Below are positions 35,000-44,197 of a stretch of DNA of 64,000 nucleotides, piece after piece. A program made the translations under genes and the position numbers. Origin of the DNA: UBA7662 sp943369355 (GTDB lineage Bacteria > Bacteroidota > Bacteroidia > UBA7662); the NCBI GenBank assembly GCA_943369355.1, contig CALRMX020000009.1, forward strand, positions 51,020 to 115,019, read 5' to 3'. The stretch's first letter is position 1. Every line of letters begins with the position of its first letter. The notes beneath the pieces are model-generated. The model was given only the letters and a program-made list of their open reading frames with translations, was not told the origin of the DNA and ran no database searches.

Positions 35000-35085
35000 A
35001 GTTACACGAAGTAACTAATAATAGAAATAAAAGGTAACTGGTTACTTTTGGGTAACTTTAAATTAAGTGGTAACAAAATGGTAAC
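35000..35085. promoter_or_regulatory. HxlR operator region with GTAAC palindromes and promoter
   Basis: AGTTAC-N5-GTAACT at 35000-35016, GTAAC-TG-GTTAC at 35034-35045, and further GGTAAC copies at 35051, 35069 and 35080. TACTTTTG at 35043-35050 (TAnnTTTG, plus strand) lies within this set, so a bound regulator would cover the hxlR promoter. Confidence 0.65.
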
Positions 35086-35422
35086 TAAAGAGTCGCCTGG
35101 TCCCGAACTGCAATGCCCGGTAACTGCGATGCTCCAGTTTATTGGCGGAAAGTGGAAGCCCGCGATTTTATATTGTCTGAAGTCAGACACCCGACGCTTT
35201 GGTGAGATAGCAGCACGAATACCTTCGATTTCAAGAAAGGTGCTAACCGACCAACTCAAGGAGCTTGAGGCAGACCAATTGATTGTTCGTATGGAGTACA
35301 AAGAAATACCGCCTAGGGTTGAATACGCGTTGTCGGAACTTGGAAAAAGCATGGCACCCGTGCTTGCCGAAATGGAAAAGTGGGGCACTGAGCACATTCT
35401 CAATAAAAAATCGTCCAGCTAA
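35078..35422 (+). CDS. HxlR-family transcriptional regulator
   Basis: A 114-residue winged-helix regulator. The HxlR block CPVTAMLQFIGGKWKPAILYCLKSDTRRFGEI is present with its N-terminal Cys, a possible redox or electrophile sensor, followed by ISRKVLTDQLKELEADQLIVR and a PPRVEYALSELGKSM wing. The ATG at 35078 is used; an in-frame TTG 30 bp upstream lies inside the operator region. It likely controls itself and the divergent oxidoreductase via the GTAAC palindromes. Confidence 0.88.
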   Translation: MVTKESPGPELQCPVTAMLQFIGGKWKPAILYCLKSDTRRFGEIAARIPSISRKVLTDQLKELEADQLIVRMEYKEIPPRVEYALSELGKSMAPVLAEMEKWGTEHILNKKSSS

Positions 35423-35595
35423 ACCCTTTCCCAAAGAGCCTCTAACTTGGTGAGGAACGAAAAAATGCTAGCAAGTAAAATTGGTAAGCTTTAGGTGTTG
35501 CCACCGGTCAGCCGTTTTCGACCGAAGAAATTACGTTAGGCCGAAAGCGAGCGGATAATGCTCATAATGATGAAGCTAGATCCTAGTTTATAGCG

Positions 35596-36051
35596 CTACT
35601 TCTTCGCGTTTGGGTTGTAAAATGACCAAGCAACTCCGAGCCGACTTCGGAGATTACCTCCTGTAAAATTGCTGTTTACATAAGGAGAGAGTTCAAATAC
35701 CACTTGCAAATTTTTAAGCTGGGCGAATGGTTTAGCACGAAGCCCAAAATCAACGAAGTATCCGTTGCTAATGGGTAAGTTGGAATAGGCATTCATCGGG
35801 TTGAAGTTCCAGCCAAGACCATTATAATAATTCACTTTTTCGCGACGTACCACGTTGAGCTTTGGAGAAAACTCCATATTCATGTTCGAAAAGAAGGTGT
35901 TGGTTTCGAGCTTATAATCGATAAACACCAGTTTATCCACTGGGGTCGAAACCGACAAAATAGCTTGAAAAGGGAAATAACTCACGGCAACCTGACCATA
36001 GCCTGAGCTAAATAGAAGCAAACCGATAAGCGGTAAAAAAGCTCTTTTCAT
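35596..36051 (-). CDS. Exported beta-rich protein of unknown function
   Basis: A 151-residue protein with signal peptide MKRAFLPLIGLLLFSSGYGQ. The remainder is alternating hydrophobic and polar, rich in Tyr, Phe and Asn (YFPFQAILSVSTPVDKLVF, GYFVDFGLRAKPF, VVFELSPYVNS, LRSRLGVAWSFY), which suggests a small outer-membrane beta-barrel. No family is recognised. It overlaps the stop of the GH10 gene by 4 bp (ATGA), so it is co-translated with the xylanase and may serve it. Confidence 0.65.
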   Translation of the reverse strand: MKRAFLPLIGLLLFSSGYGQVAVSYFPFQAILSVSTPVDKLVFIDYKLETNTFFSNMNMEFSPKLNVVRREKVNYYNGLGWNFNPMNAYSNLPISNGYFVDFGLRAKPFAQLKNLQVVFELSPYVNSNFTGGNLRSRLGVAWSFYNPNAKK

Positions 36052-37145
36052 AAGGTTTGGATTAAGGTGCAGTAAGCAGGTTTGGGTAAATACGTATCGT
36101 CGAAGAGCAGTGGATAATCTTGTCGATTGTAAAAACTACGAATCCAACTGTTTTTATCGCTAATGCCCCAAAAGGTGATGCCGTATTGGTAGCGCTTGGC
36201 TACTTGATTGTAATGCGATACCACGCTGCCCAAACGCTGCGCTTGTACGTTAAAAAAGGACGTTCCCGATGCGAGGGTTTTACCTTGTGGGTTAACCGCA
36301 ATGTCGAATTCCGACACATGCAGCAGGTAGTGGTTGCTCGTTATTTCTTGAAAGGCTTCCGCAATTTGCGAGGGTTCGGGATAGGTCGTGCTGATATGCA
36401 TTTGAACACCAATGCCGTGAACACGTATACCCCTGCTCCTGAGCGTATTCATTAAAGCCAATACACCTTTTCGCTTGACTGGATTCGATTCCAAATTGTA
36501 GTCGTTGTAAAACAATAGCGCATGGGGGTTGGCTTCTTGCGCAAAACGAAAGGCTTTTTCGATATACCCTGGGCCAATTTTTTGTTTCCAGATGCTATTT
36601 CTTAAGGTACCGTCCTCGTTAAAAGCTTCATTCACCACGTCCCAGGCGGTAACACTTTGGTTAAAATGCGATACGATGGTTTGTATATGCACTTTTAAGA
36701 GTTGTTCCCACTCGGCAGCCGTACCACCATAATTCGATATCCAAGCAGGCAATTGGTTGTGCCAAACGAGCGTGTGGCCGTGTAAACGTTTGTTGTTCGC
36801 TACGCAGAAATTGACAAAACTATCTGCTTCCGTCCAATGAAAAACACTTTCAGCCGGGTGTAAATACTCGGCTTTAAATATATTTTCTGGTGTAAAGCCG
36901 TTGAACTGGCGAATGGCTAGTTTACGATAGGTCGAATCGTTGCGCAAGGCCTCGTAATCGATAGCAGTGCCAATGGGGTAGGCTGCATATGTATAGATGC
37001 CGGTTTCGTCGGTACAGGAGCTTACGACCTTTTCCCTCGTACAGCCCAAACTCACAACCAGCAGCAGAAGCCCTAGCATGAGGCGTAACGTACGGAGCGT
37101 GGCCGCAAGTCGATCTTTGCCTGCAGGATAAAGGCTTTTCAGCAT
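36048..37145 (-). CDS. GH10 endo-beta-1,4-xylanase (lipoprotein)
   Basis: A 365-residue glycoside hydrolase of family 10. The acid/base Glu173 is in WDVVNEAFNED and the nucleophile Glu279 in HVSEFDIAV; HGHTLVWHNQLPAW and ITFWGISDKNSW are further family blocks. The usual NAMKWE motif is replaced by ENIFKAEY. The N-terminus has a lipoprotein signal (LLLLVVSLGC, Cys35; or starting at Met23), so it is membrane-anchored, probably facing the periplasm or surface. It cleaves xylan or related beta-1,4 glycans. No SusC/D pair is adjacent. Confidence 0.9.
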   Translation of the reverse strand: MLKSLYPAGKDRLAATLRTLRLMLGLLLLVVSLGCTREKVVSSCTDETGIYTYAAYPIGTAIDYEALRNDSTYRKLAIRQFNGFTPENIFKAEYLHPAESVFHWTEADSFVNFCVANNKRLHGHTLVWHNQLPAWISNYGGTAAEWEQLLKVHIQTIVSHFNQSVTAWDVVNEAFNEDGTLRNSIWKQKIGPGYIEKAFRFAQEANPHALLFYNDYNLESNPVKRKGVLALMNTLRSRGIRVHGIGVQMHISTTYPEPSQIAEAFQEITSNHYLLHVSEFDIAVNPQGKTLASGTSFFNVQAQRLGSVVSHYNQVAKRYQYGITFWGISDKNSWIRSFYNRQDYPLLFDDTYLPKPAYCTLIQTL

Positions 37146-37282
37146 ACAGCTGTCTGTTCCCGTTTAAGGGTAATCCAACTAATTTGAATCGTGAATCGGT
37201 TTGCCAAGTGTCTTCCCATTTATTTGGAATACGGAATTCCCGTACGATTCGTTGGGTACTTCTTGGGGGCTAGCCGTTCATG

Positions 37283-38773
37283 CTATTGCACCACCAACTT
37301 TCGCACAATGCGGTAGCCTTCGTGGCGAATGGTCAGGTAGTACACACCGCTGGTGTTGAGCTCGGTATGGAAATGCGCATCTCCCTCGAGTTGGAGGCTT
37401 TTATTAAGCAGCAACTGCCCGGTAATGTTGCGTAATTCCAGCTGCAACCATTTGCCGTTGAGGCTTTCGCCCTGCAGGTAAATGCTACCGTTACGTTCGA
37501 GCAGGGTAGGAAATACTTGGAGGTCGGCAAAAAAAGCTTCATCCACCGAAGTAGCCGTGAAATTGGTAGTTTGGAAAGTGCTGCGCGTACTGGTAGGGTT
37601 GCCGCAAAAATCGGTTTCGTTGTAAGCCGTTACTTCCCACTGGTAGCTGCGGTTGGGCCTGAGCTTATTGTGCCCATGAAAATAGCTGGTTTGTCCCCCG
37701 CGAATGATGGTGTCGAGATCAACCACTACGCCGTTCGATAGCGCCCGCAAGCGGTAAATGGTAGCGCCCGGAACCGGATCCCAGGCGAAGGTGGTGAAGT
37801 TCGGGTGCAGGCCGGTGGCGCCATTGGCGGGCAACGTGAGCACCGGAGCGCTGTTGATCGAGGGCTGCACCGGGCGACGTAAAAAGGTGAGGTAACCCCG
37901 GTCGTTGGGCGTTTGCAGGGTCGAGCGGCAGGCTGCCATCTGCTCGTCGGTGAGGCGTGTACGACAGGCGTCGCCGGCATACGACATCAGCAAGCTGCTG
38001 TCGGGCCAGAAAAAGTCGCCGTTGAGGTCGGTATCGCCTGCTGCGGGCGAGTAGGTACAACCCCAGCGTGCACCACGTTTGTCGGCCTTGGTGTCGCAAA
38101 AGCGGTCGCCGGCATTGTAGCAGTTGGCAGGCAGGCGCGGGGGTGTTTCGTTGAAGTTGCGGGTTACACGCTCGCCCATCAGCGGATTGTTGGAGGTGCC
38201 ATCGAAAGGATGCGGAAGCGACAAATAGTGGCCGGTTTCGTGCGAAAGCGTGGCGCCATTCATCACCGCGCTGTAGCTCATCACCGCGCCGCCTTGCCGA
38301 ACACCCGTGCCGGGACCCGAATTGGGGTACCAGGCGTAGCCGTTTAACCCCCGCTGACCCAGGTTGGTGAAGTAGATGTTCATCACATACGGCTTGTTGT
38401 TGGCCGACATGAGCGAACTGATGCTGGTGCCGTCGGAAGCGTTGAGGATGGTGGAGTTGTTGTAATAAAATATTTGATCGGTGATGTAAAACTGAATTTT
38501 CGCGTCGGTATAACGCACATTCATGGTGCAGATGGCCGTAAATAAGTCGGCTTCACTCAAGGCCGCGGTACCGGCATCGCTGCGAATCATGTGCATTTGA
38601 ATGGGTACGTAAATGATGGTGTCGTCTTCGGTGCGTGCTGCCACCAAGGCGGGAAGGTTGAGCCGCTCCAGGGCGTCGAGTATGTATTGTGGGGCAGGTT
38701 CGGTGCCACATTCCTGGGCCCGACCAACAAAAACCGTAAGGCTCAAAACGAGCGCAGCAAGTAATTTTTTCAT
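37283..38773 (-). CDS. M43 (pappalysin-like) metalloprotease with T9SS signal
   Basis: A 496-residue secreted protease. Signal peptide to about residue 19 (VGRAQ), then the catalytic domain with zinc site HETGHYLSLPH at 178-188; the usual Gly of HExxHxxGxxH is Ser. A Met-turn-like LLMSYAGDACRTRLT block follows. A fibronectin-type region (PSINSAPVLTLPANGATGLHP ... YQWEVTAYNE) and a type A T9SS sorting domain ending RKLVVQ complete it. Likely degrades extracellular protein. The ATG at 38773 is used instead of the TTG one codon earlier. Confidence 0.87.
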   Translation of the reverse strand: MKKLLAALVLSLTVFVGRAQECGTEPAPQYILDALERLNLPALVAARTEDDTIIYVPIQMHMIRSDAGTAALSEADLFTAICTMNVRYTDAKIQFYITDQIFYYNNSTILNASDGTSISSLMSANNKPYVMNIYFTNLGQRGLNGYAWYPNSGPGTGVRQGGAVMSYSAVMNGATLSHETGHYLSLPHPFDGTSNNPLMGERVTRNFNETPPRLPANCYNAGDRFCDTKADKRGARWGCTYSPAAGDTDLNGDFFWPDSSLLMSYAGDACRTRLTDEQMAACRSTLQTPNDRGYLTFLRRPVQPSINSAPVLTLPANGATGLHPNFTTFAWDPVPGATIYRLRALSNGVVVDLDTIIRGGQTSYFHGHNKLRPNRSYQWEVTAYNETDFCGNPTSTRSTFQTTNFTATSVDEAFFADLQVFPTLLERNGSIYLQGESLNGKWLQLELRNITGQLLLNKSLQLEGDAHFHTELNTSGVYYLTIRHEGYRIVRKLVVQ

Positions 38774-38870
38774 CAAAGTACACGAGATCAGAGCTTAAAT
38801 TTACGCATTTCGCGACATTTTGGGTGGGTGGAGGGCCTGCCCGATACTTTGTGACGCTAAAGTGACAAGA

Positions 38871-39572
38871 TTAACTTTTAGGTTGAGCAGAGGTCGCTGT
38901 GATTTGTTGTTGCGGCAGCTTGCGCATCAACCGCTGAATTTTGTCGGCCCGCTGACGCACGTAGCTGCTGGGTTTGGCCGGATTACGTTTGATGGGCGAG
39001 GGCAGGATGGCAGCGATGAGTGCTGCTTCCCGTTTGTTGAGCTTTGCAGCCGGCTTCTTGAAATAGTGCTGTGCGGCGGCTTCGGCACCGTAAATGCCCG
39101 GCCCCATTTCTATCACGTTCAAATACACCTCCATGATGCGCTCTTTGCCCCAAAGCAGCTCAATCCAAACCGTGAACCAAGCTTCAAGGGCTTTGCGCAG
39201 GTAATTGCGGCCGGTGTAGAGGTACACATTTTTCGCCGTTTGCATGCTGATGGTGCTGCCGCCCAAAAGTTTGCGCGTGCCTTTTTGGTTGCGGACGAAA
39301 GCCCGCTGCATGGCTTTGAAGTCGAAACCGTAGTGTTGTTCAAAACGATTGTCTTCGCTCGCAATCACGGCCTGTACCAGCTGAGGCGATATTTTTTGAA
39401 GCGGTACCCAAGTGTAAGCGAAGCGGCCTTGCGATTTGTCGGGCTGAAAGTGGCGGATGAGCATGAGGGGCGTACCGGGTACAGGCAACCAACGGTAAGC
39501 GAGGGTGGTGAGCACCGTAAATCCGGTAAATGCCAAAAAAAGGCGCCAAAGCCAGCTACGCAATCGTTTCAT
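38871..39572 (-). CDS. mtgA: MtgA monofunctional peptidoglycan glycosyltransferase
   Basis: A 233-residue GT51 enzyme with an N-terminal membrane anchor (LRSWLWRLFLAFTGFTVLTTLAY). The donor-site Glu is in AVIASEDNRFEQHYGFD and the GGSTISMQTAKN and KERIMEVYLNVIEMG blocks are intact. It polymerises lipid II into glycan strands at the outer face of the inner membrane. The ATG at 39572 is used; the frame runs 22 codons further upstream without support. Confidence 0.9.
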   Translation of the reverse strand: MKRLRSWLWRLFLAFTGFTVLTTLAYRWLPVPGTPLMLIRHFQPDKSQGRFAYTWVPLQKISPQLVQAVIASEDNRFEQHYGFDFKAMQRAFVRNQKGTRKLLGGSTISMQTAKNVYLYTGRNYLRKALEAWFTVWIELLWGKERIMEVYLNVIEMGPGIYGAEAAAQHYFKKPAAKLNKREAALIAAILPSPIKRNPAKPSSYVRQRADKIQRLMRKLPQQQITATSAQPKS

Positions 39573-39718
39573 CTTCCAAAAATGCAAAGAGACAGGGAGA
39601 AAAAAAGAAAAATGTACTTTAGCACGAAACCGTAGCATTAATACAACGGATTAAAATTTATTTGCAATGCGCACAAACCTTTTCCGAGCGCTCGTGTTGA
39701 TATGAGAAATTCTGCGAT

Positions 39719-40285
39719 ATGAACAAACAAGTCGGTCTGGCCTTCCTGCTTCTCGTGTTGATAGCTTGGCTGAGTCTCGTTTCGCTAAATGCCACCACTT
39801 CTGTAAAAATGAAAGATTTTCATTCGCTCCAACTCACCACCCTCGAAGGGCAAACCATCGACTTCAGCAGCTTCAAAGGCAAGAAGGTGTTGGTGGTCAA
39901 TACCGCCTCCGAATGTGGGCTCACCCCGCAGCTCGAAGCCCTCGAGCAGTTGCACCAAAAGTATGGCGACAAATTGGTGGTGATAGGCGTGCCTACCAAC
40001 GATTTTGGCGGTCAGGAGCCGCTCGAAGGGGAGGCGATCAAAAGTTTCTGCGAACGTAACTACGGCGTAAGCTTTTTGATGCTCGATAAGGGCAACGCCC
40101 GGGGCAGCGACAAACACGAGCTGCTGCGCTGGCTCACCGAACGCCGCTACAACGGCAAACGCTCGAGCCGCATCTGGTGGAACTTTCAGAAGTACCTCAT
40201 CAACGAACAAGGTGAGCTGGTAGATTATTTTCTGCCCATCACCGACCCCATGAGCAGCCGAATTACCCGTCACCTTGAAAACTGA
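39719..40285 (+). CDS. Glutathione peroxidase family thiol peroxidase
   Basis: A 188-residue GPx-like protein with an N-terminal membrane segment (residues 6-23). Cys66 in VVNTASECGLTPQ replaces selenocysteine; PTNDFGGQEPL carries the Gln, and SRIWWNFQKYLIN the Trp and Asn-type residues of the active site. Such bacterial enzymes mostly use thioredoxin. The anchor suggests a periplasmic, membrane-tethered enzyme. The 3' end overlaps the CrtW-like gene by 11 bp. Confidence 0.9.
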   Translation: MNKQVGLAFLLLVLIAWLSLVSLNATTSVKMKDFHSLQLTTLEGQTIDFSSFKGKKVLVVNTASECGLTPQLEALEQLHQKYGDKLVVIGVPTNDFGGQEPLEGEAIKSFCERNYGVSFLMLDKGNARGSDKHELLRWLTERRYNGKRSSRIWWNFQKYLINEQGELVDYFLPITDPMSSRITRHLEN

Positions 40286-40964
40286 TCCACGCATAGCCCG
40301 CTGGGGACTGCTCATTGCCTTGGCAGTGCTTACCGCTTGGGGCGCTGGCCTCGCCTTTGCTTTGTGGCGGCCGCTCTCGACCACCGATCCCATCAGCTGG
40401 TTGTGGGTAGTGGTGCAAACCCATCTGTTTACCGGCCTTTTTATTACCGCCCACGATGCCATGCACGGTACCGTTTCGCCCAATAGGCGGGTGAACAATG
40501 CCGTAGGTGCCGTAGCGCTGGCCTTGTTTGCCCTCAACCGCTGGAAGGTGCTGCTGCCCAAACACCACGAACACCACCGCCATGTGGCAACCGAGGCCGA
40601 CCCCGATTATGGCCCGCCGGCCTTCTGGCCGTGGTACTTCCGTTTTGTGACCACCTATGTGAGCCTTTGGCAGTTAGTGGGCATGGCCGTATTGTTTAAT
40701 GTGGCCAAAATTTGGGTCGACGAGTACAAACTCATCCTCTACTACGTGGTGCCCAGTATCCTAAGCACCCTGCAGCTGTTTTATTTCGGCACCTATTTGC
40801 CACATCGCGGCGAGCATGCCGCCGATAACGTGCACAAAGCCCGCAGCCAGTCGAAAAACCACCTGCTCGCCTTCGTGAGCTGCTACTTTTTCGGTTACCA
40901 CTACGAACATCACGATCAGCCCTGGTTACCCTGGTGGCTGCTGTATACAACCAAAAACGCCTAA
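40275..40964 (+). CDS. crtW: CrtW-like beta-carotene ketolase
   Basis: A 229-residue membrane di-iron enzyme of the fatty-acid-desaturase/ketolase superfamily. His boxes: H60-DAM-H64, KHHEHHRH (97-103) and GYHYEHHDQPW (208-217). The flanking text TGLFITAHDAMHGTVSPN, FGTYLPHRGEHA and KARSQSKNHLLAF matches carotenoid 4-ketolases rather than acyl desaturases. It would add keto groups to beta-ionone rings (canthaxanthin-type pigments). No other crt gene is nearby. The TTG start overlaps the peroxidase stop region, so the two are co-expressed. Confidence 0.8.
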   Translation: MKTDPRIARWGLLIALAVLTAWGAGLAFALWRPLSTTDPISWLWVVVQTHLFTGLFITAHDAMHGTVSPNRRVNNAVGAVALALFALNRWKVLLPKHHEHHRHVATEADPDYGPPAFWPWYFRFVTTYVSLWQLVGMAVLFNVAKIWVDEYKLILYYVVPSILSTLQLFYFGTYLPHRGEHAADNVHKARSQSKNHLLAFVSCYFFGYHYEHHDQPWLPWWLLYTTKNA

Positions 40965-40974
40965 ATTTTTAGTC

Positions 40975-43389
40975 TTGCGCTACATTTTACTTTTTTTGAT
41001 TCTTCCTGCGCTCTCTTTTGCGCAAAGCGGCGAAATCCGCGGTACGGTGAAAAATAAACTCACCAACGAAGCCATCCCCTTTGCCAACGTAGTGCTGCAA
41101 GGCACCACCACGGGATCTACCACCGACATCGACGGCAAATACAGCATCAAAAACCTGAAGCCAGGTTTTTACAACCTCCAGGTGAGCTATTTGGGCTTCA
41201 AAACCCAAACGGTATTTGAGGTGCAGGTGCAAAATTCCCGCCCAGCCATCGTGAATGTGGAGCTCGAAGAAGATGCCCGCAAGCTCGAAGCGGTAGAAGT
41301 AACCGCCTCGGCCTTTACGCGCGTTGAAGAAAGTCCCGTTTCGTTGCGCACCATCGGTGTGGCCGAAATACAACGTAACCCCGGGGGCAACCGCGACATC
41401 TCGCGCGCCATACAGTCGCTGCCCGGTGTGTCGAGCGGCGCCAGCTTCCGGAACGACATCATCATCCGCGGGGGCGCTCCCAACGAAAACCGCTTTTACC
41501 TCGATGGGGTGGAAGTGCCAACCATCAACCACTTCGCCACACAAGGCTCGTCGGGAGGACCGGTGGGCATCATCAATGTAGACATGATCCGCGAGGTCGA
41601 CTTTTTTTCTGGTGCCTTCCCTGCCAACCGTGGCAATACCCTCAGCTCGGTGTTTGAGTTCAAACAAAAAGACCCACGCACCGACAAAACAGCCTTCAGG
41701 GGCATAATCGGCGCCAGCGATATTGGCCTGATTGCCGAAGGTCCGATTGGCGAAAAAGTGTCGTATGTGGTGTCGGCGCGGCGCTCGTACCTGCAGTTTT
41801 TGTTCAACGCCTTGGGCCTGCCTTTCCTGCCCACCTTCAATGGCTTTCAGGCCAAGGTGAAGTACAAAATCGACAACCAAAACGAGATAAGCTTTGTAGG
41901 CCTCGGCGCCATCGACCAGTTTGCCTTAAACAGCGGCTTGAACTTGAGCCTCGATCCGGCGCAAAACCCCGGCGTTGACAGTCAGCAGGTCAAAGAAGCC
42001 CGCTACATCCTCGCCAATTTGCCCATCAACACCCAGTGGAATTACACCAACGGCTTGGTGTATAAGCGCTACCGTAAAAATGGCTTCCATACGTTTGTGC
42101 TGAGCCGCAATATGCTCAACAATGTGGCCTATAAGCATGTGAACAACGACGAGAGTTTGCCACGCCTACTCGATTACCTGAGTCAGGAGAGCGAAAACCG
42201 CTTCCGCTACGAAAACCAGATACGGAGCGAAAACAACTTCAAAATCAACTACGGGGTAAACTTCGACCGGGCACGGTATTATGTGAACAACCGCAGCAAA
42301 GAGCTGGTGGGCGACTCGTTGGTCGATCGTATTTTCGAAAGTGAGTTGCGCATTAACCGCTACGGCATTTTTGGCTCGGTTACCCGCGGCTTTTTCAGCG
42401 AGCGGCTTATTTTGAGTGCAGGTCTTCGCCTCGACGGTAACGACTTTGGTCCGAGCATGAGCAACCCCCTCGAGCAGTTTTCGCCACGCTTTTCGGCCAG
42501 CTATGCCCTCACAGGTAACTGGAGCTTGAACTTCAATACCGGCAGGTACTACCAGCTGCCAGCATACACCGTGCTGGGCTTTCGCGACAACAGTGGCCGC
42601 TTGGTGAACCGCGACAACGGGGTGAAATACATAGGCGTTGACCATCTCGTGGCCGGTGTAGAATATTACAGCCGCAAAAGTTTCAAGTCGACCGTGGAAG
42701 TGTTTTACAAAAACTACTTCCAGTATCCGTTTTTGCTCGACCAAAACATCAGCTTGGCCAATTTGGGTAGCGATTTTGGGGTAATTGGCAACGCGCCCGT
42801 GGTGAGTACCAGCAACGGCCGCAGTTACGGTATTGAGTACTTGGCACAGCAGAAGTTGTACAAAGGCTTTTACGGCATTTTGGCGTATACCTGGGTACGT
42901 AGCGAATTCCAGAATGCCACGGGGCAGTACATCTCCTCGGCTTGGGACAACCGCCATATTTTGACCCTCACCGGCGGTAAAATCTTCAAAAACAACTGGG
43001 AGGTGGGTGTTCGTTACCGCTATGTGGGCGGTGGGCCGGCTACACCTTTCAGCGACCTTACCCTCCGCCGCGACGTATGGGATCAAAACAACCGCGGCAT
43101 ACTCGATTTCCAACGCCTCAACAGCTTGCGTAATGGCGCTACCCAGCAGCTCGACATCCGCATCGACAAAAAGTGGAGTTTCGAACGTTGGGCCCTGAAC
43201 TTTTACATCGACGTGCAAAACCTCCTGAATCAGGTTACCACCTTACAGCCGCAATTGGTGGCCCAGCTCGATCCGGCCACAGGCGCACCCATCGTTGACC
43301 CGAACGACAACAGCCGCTACCTGCCCGATTTTATCCCCAATACTGCAGGAACGCGTTTGCCAACCATCGGGATTATTGTCGACTTTTAA
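40975..43389 (+). CDS. TonB-dependent receptor with regulatory domain
   Basis: An 804-residue receptor. Signal peptide MRYILLFLILPALSFAQ, carboxypeptidase-like domain (GEIRGTVKNKLTNEAIPFANV, about 18-105), plug with SRAIQSLPGVSSGASFRNDIIIRGGAPNEN-type blocks and a barrel with closing segment LPTIGIIVDF ending in Phe. It begins with TTG, 11 bp after the CrtW-like gene, so it is part of that transcript. Ligand unknown; no SusD. The 3' end overlaps the convergent GluQ gene by 17 bp. Confidence 0.9.
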   Translation: MRYILLFLILPALSFAQSGEIRGTVKNKLTNEAIPFANVVLQGTTTGSTTDIDGKYSIKNLKPGFYNLQVSYLGFKTQTVFEVQVQNSRPAIVNVELEEDARKLEAVEVTASAFTRVEESPVSLRTIGVAEIQRNPGGNRDISRAIQSLPGVSSGASFRNDIIIRGGAPNENRFYLDGVEVPTINHFATQGSSGGPVGIINVDMIREVDFFSGAFPANRGNTLSSVFEFKQKDPRTDKTAFRGIIGASDIGLIAEGPIGEKVSYVVSARRSYLQFLFNALGLPFLPTFNGFQAKVKYKIDNQNEISFVGLGAIDQFALNSGLNLSLDPAQNPGVDSQQVKEARYILANLPINTQWNYTNGLVYKRYRKNGFHTFVLSRNMLNNVAYKHVNNDESLPRLLDYLSQESENRFRYENQIRSENNFKINYGVNFDRARYYVNNRSKELVGDSLVDRIFESELRINRYGIFGSVTRGFFSERLILSAGLRLDGNDFGPSMSNPLEQFSPRFSASYALTGNWSLNFNTGRYYQLPAYTVLGFRDNSGRLVNRDNGVKYIGVDHLVAGVEYYSRKSFKSTVEVFYKNYFQYPFLLDQNISLANLGSDFGVIGNAPVVSTSNGRSYGIEYLAQQKLYKGFYGILAYTWVRSEFQNATGQYISSAWDNRHILTLTGGKIFKNNWEVGVRYRYVGGGPATPFSDLTLRRDVWDQNNRGILDFQRLNSLRNGATQQLDIRIDKKWSFERWALNFYIDVQNLLNQVTTLQPQLVAQLDPATGAPIVDPNDNSRYLPDFIPNTAGTRLPTIGIIVDF

Positions 43390-44197
43390 GCAATCGGTCG
43401 ATTTCCGACCACAATTCGTCCGGCTTTTGGCCTGCCAATCGGGCAGCGTTCACAGGCCGGGCGTTTTTGCTTTTGGAGAGTTTTTGTCCGTTGGCATCGT
43501 GCAGGAGCGGCAAATGGGTAAACTGGATTTTGGCAAAGGCAGGTCGCTCAAGCACTTGGGCCAGCCACAGCTGTAGTACGGTGGAGGGCAGCAGGTCTTC
43601 GCCCCGCCAAACGGTATCGATGCCGAAGTACAAATCGTCGGCGAGCGATGCCACTTGGTAGGCCGGTAAACCCTCTTTGCGGCGCACCACCGGATCGGGC
43701 AGCAGGGCGGCAGCATCGAGCTGTAAGGTTCCCAGGCGGCTATCGGTAAACTGTACGGGTGCTTTTAGGGGCAAACGCAGGCGCCAAGCGCAGCCGGCCG
43801 TGTTGAGCGGTAGATTTTGGGTTCGGCAGCGGTGCTGGCGGGTGTTGATGCCCGTGCCTAGGAGTTCGGTGCGCGAACAGCCACAAGCATATACCAACTT
43901 TTGCTGTACCAGTTCGTCGAGCAATTGGGCGTACAGCGGTAGGCGCAGGTGCTGCGACCAGTGCTGATTGAAGGCAGCCACCGATTGGGGGCCTTCGTCC
44001 CAGTCAATTCCCAGCCACTGTAGGCTGTCGAAGATATCGGCAAGGTATTCGGGGCGTTTGCGTTCGGCATCGAGGTCGTCGATGCGTAGCAGCAGCTGCC
44101 CCCCATGCTGCCGGCAGTGGCGCCAGCTGGCGGCAAAAACGAGGAGGTTGCCCAGATGAAGGAAGCCACTGGGTGTAGGCGCCAATCGGGTTTTCAT
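43373..44197 (-). CDS. gluQ: Glutamyl-Q tRNA(Asp) synthetase-like (GluQ)
   Basis: A 274-residue protein equal to the catalytic core of glutamyl-tRNA synthetase without an anticodon-binding domain. HIGH-type motif is SGFLHLGN (residues 10-17), the KMSKS-type loop is GQKLSKSKN, and CGCSR with a downstream HRC supplies likely zinc ligands. Such proteins glutamylate queuosine in tRNA(Asp). The ATG at 44197 is used; it overlaps the stop of the upstream gene by 4 bp (ATGA). The frame extends 35 codons upstream without homology. Confidence 0.87.
   Translation of the reverse strand: MKTRLAPTPSGFLHLGNLLVFAASWRHCRQHGGQLLLRIDDLDAERKRPEYLADIFDSLQWLGIDWDEGPQSVAAFNQHWSQHLRLPLYAQLLDELVQQKLVYACGCSRTELLGTGINTRQHRCRTQNLPLNTAGCAWRLRLPLKAPVQFTDSRLGTLQLDAAALLPDPVVRRKEGLPAYQVASLADDLYFGIDTVWRGEDLLPSTVLQLWLAQVLERPAFAKIQFTHLPLLHDANGQKLSKSKNARPVNAARLAGQKPDELWSEIDRLLKSRQ

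Noticed and set aside
39691..39763. Repeated 12-mer CTCGTGTTGATA before and inside the peroxidase gene
   Set aside because: A single repeat of ordinary sequence, one copy in coding DNA; likely chance.
42166..43218. 350-codon open frame on the minus strand
   Set aside because: Antisense to the TonB receptor barrel; no signal peptide or domain.
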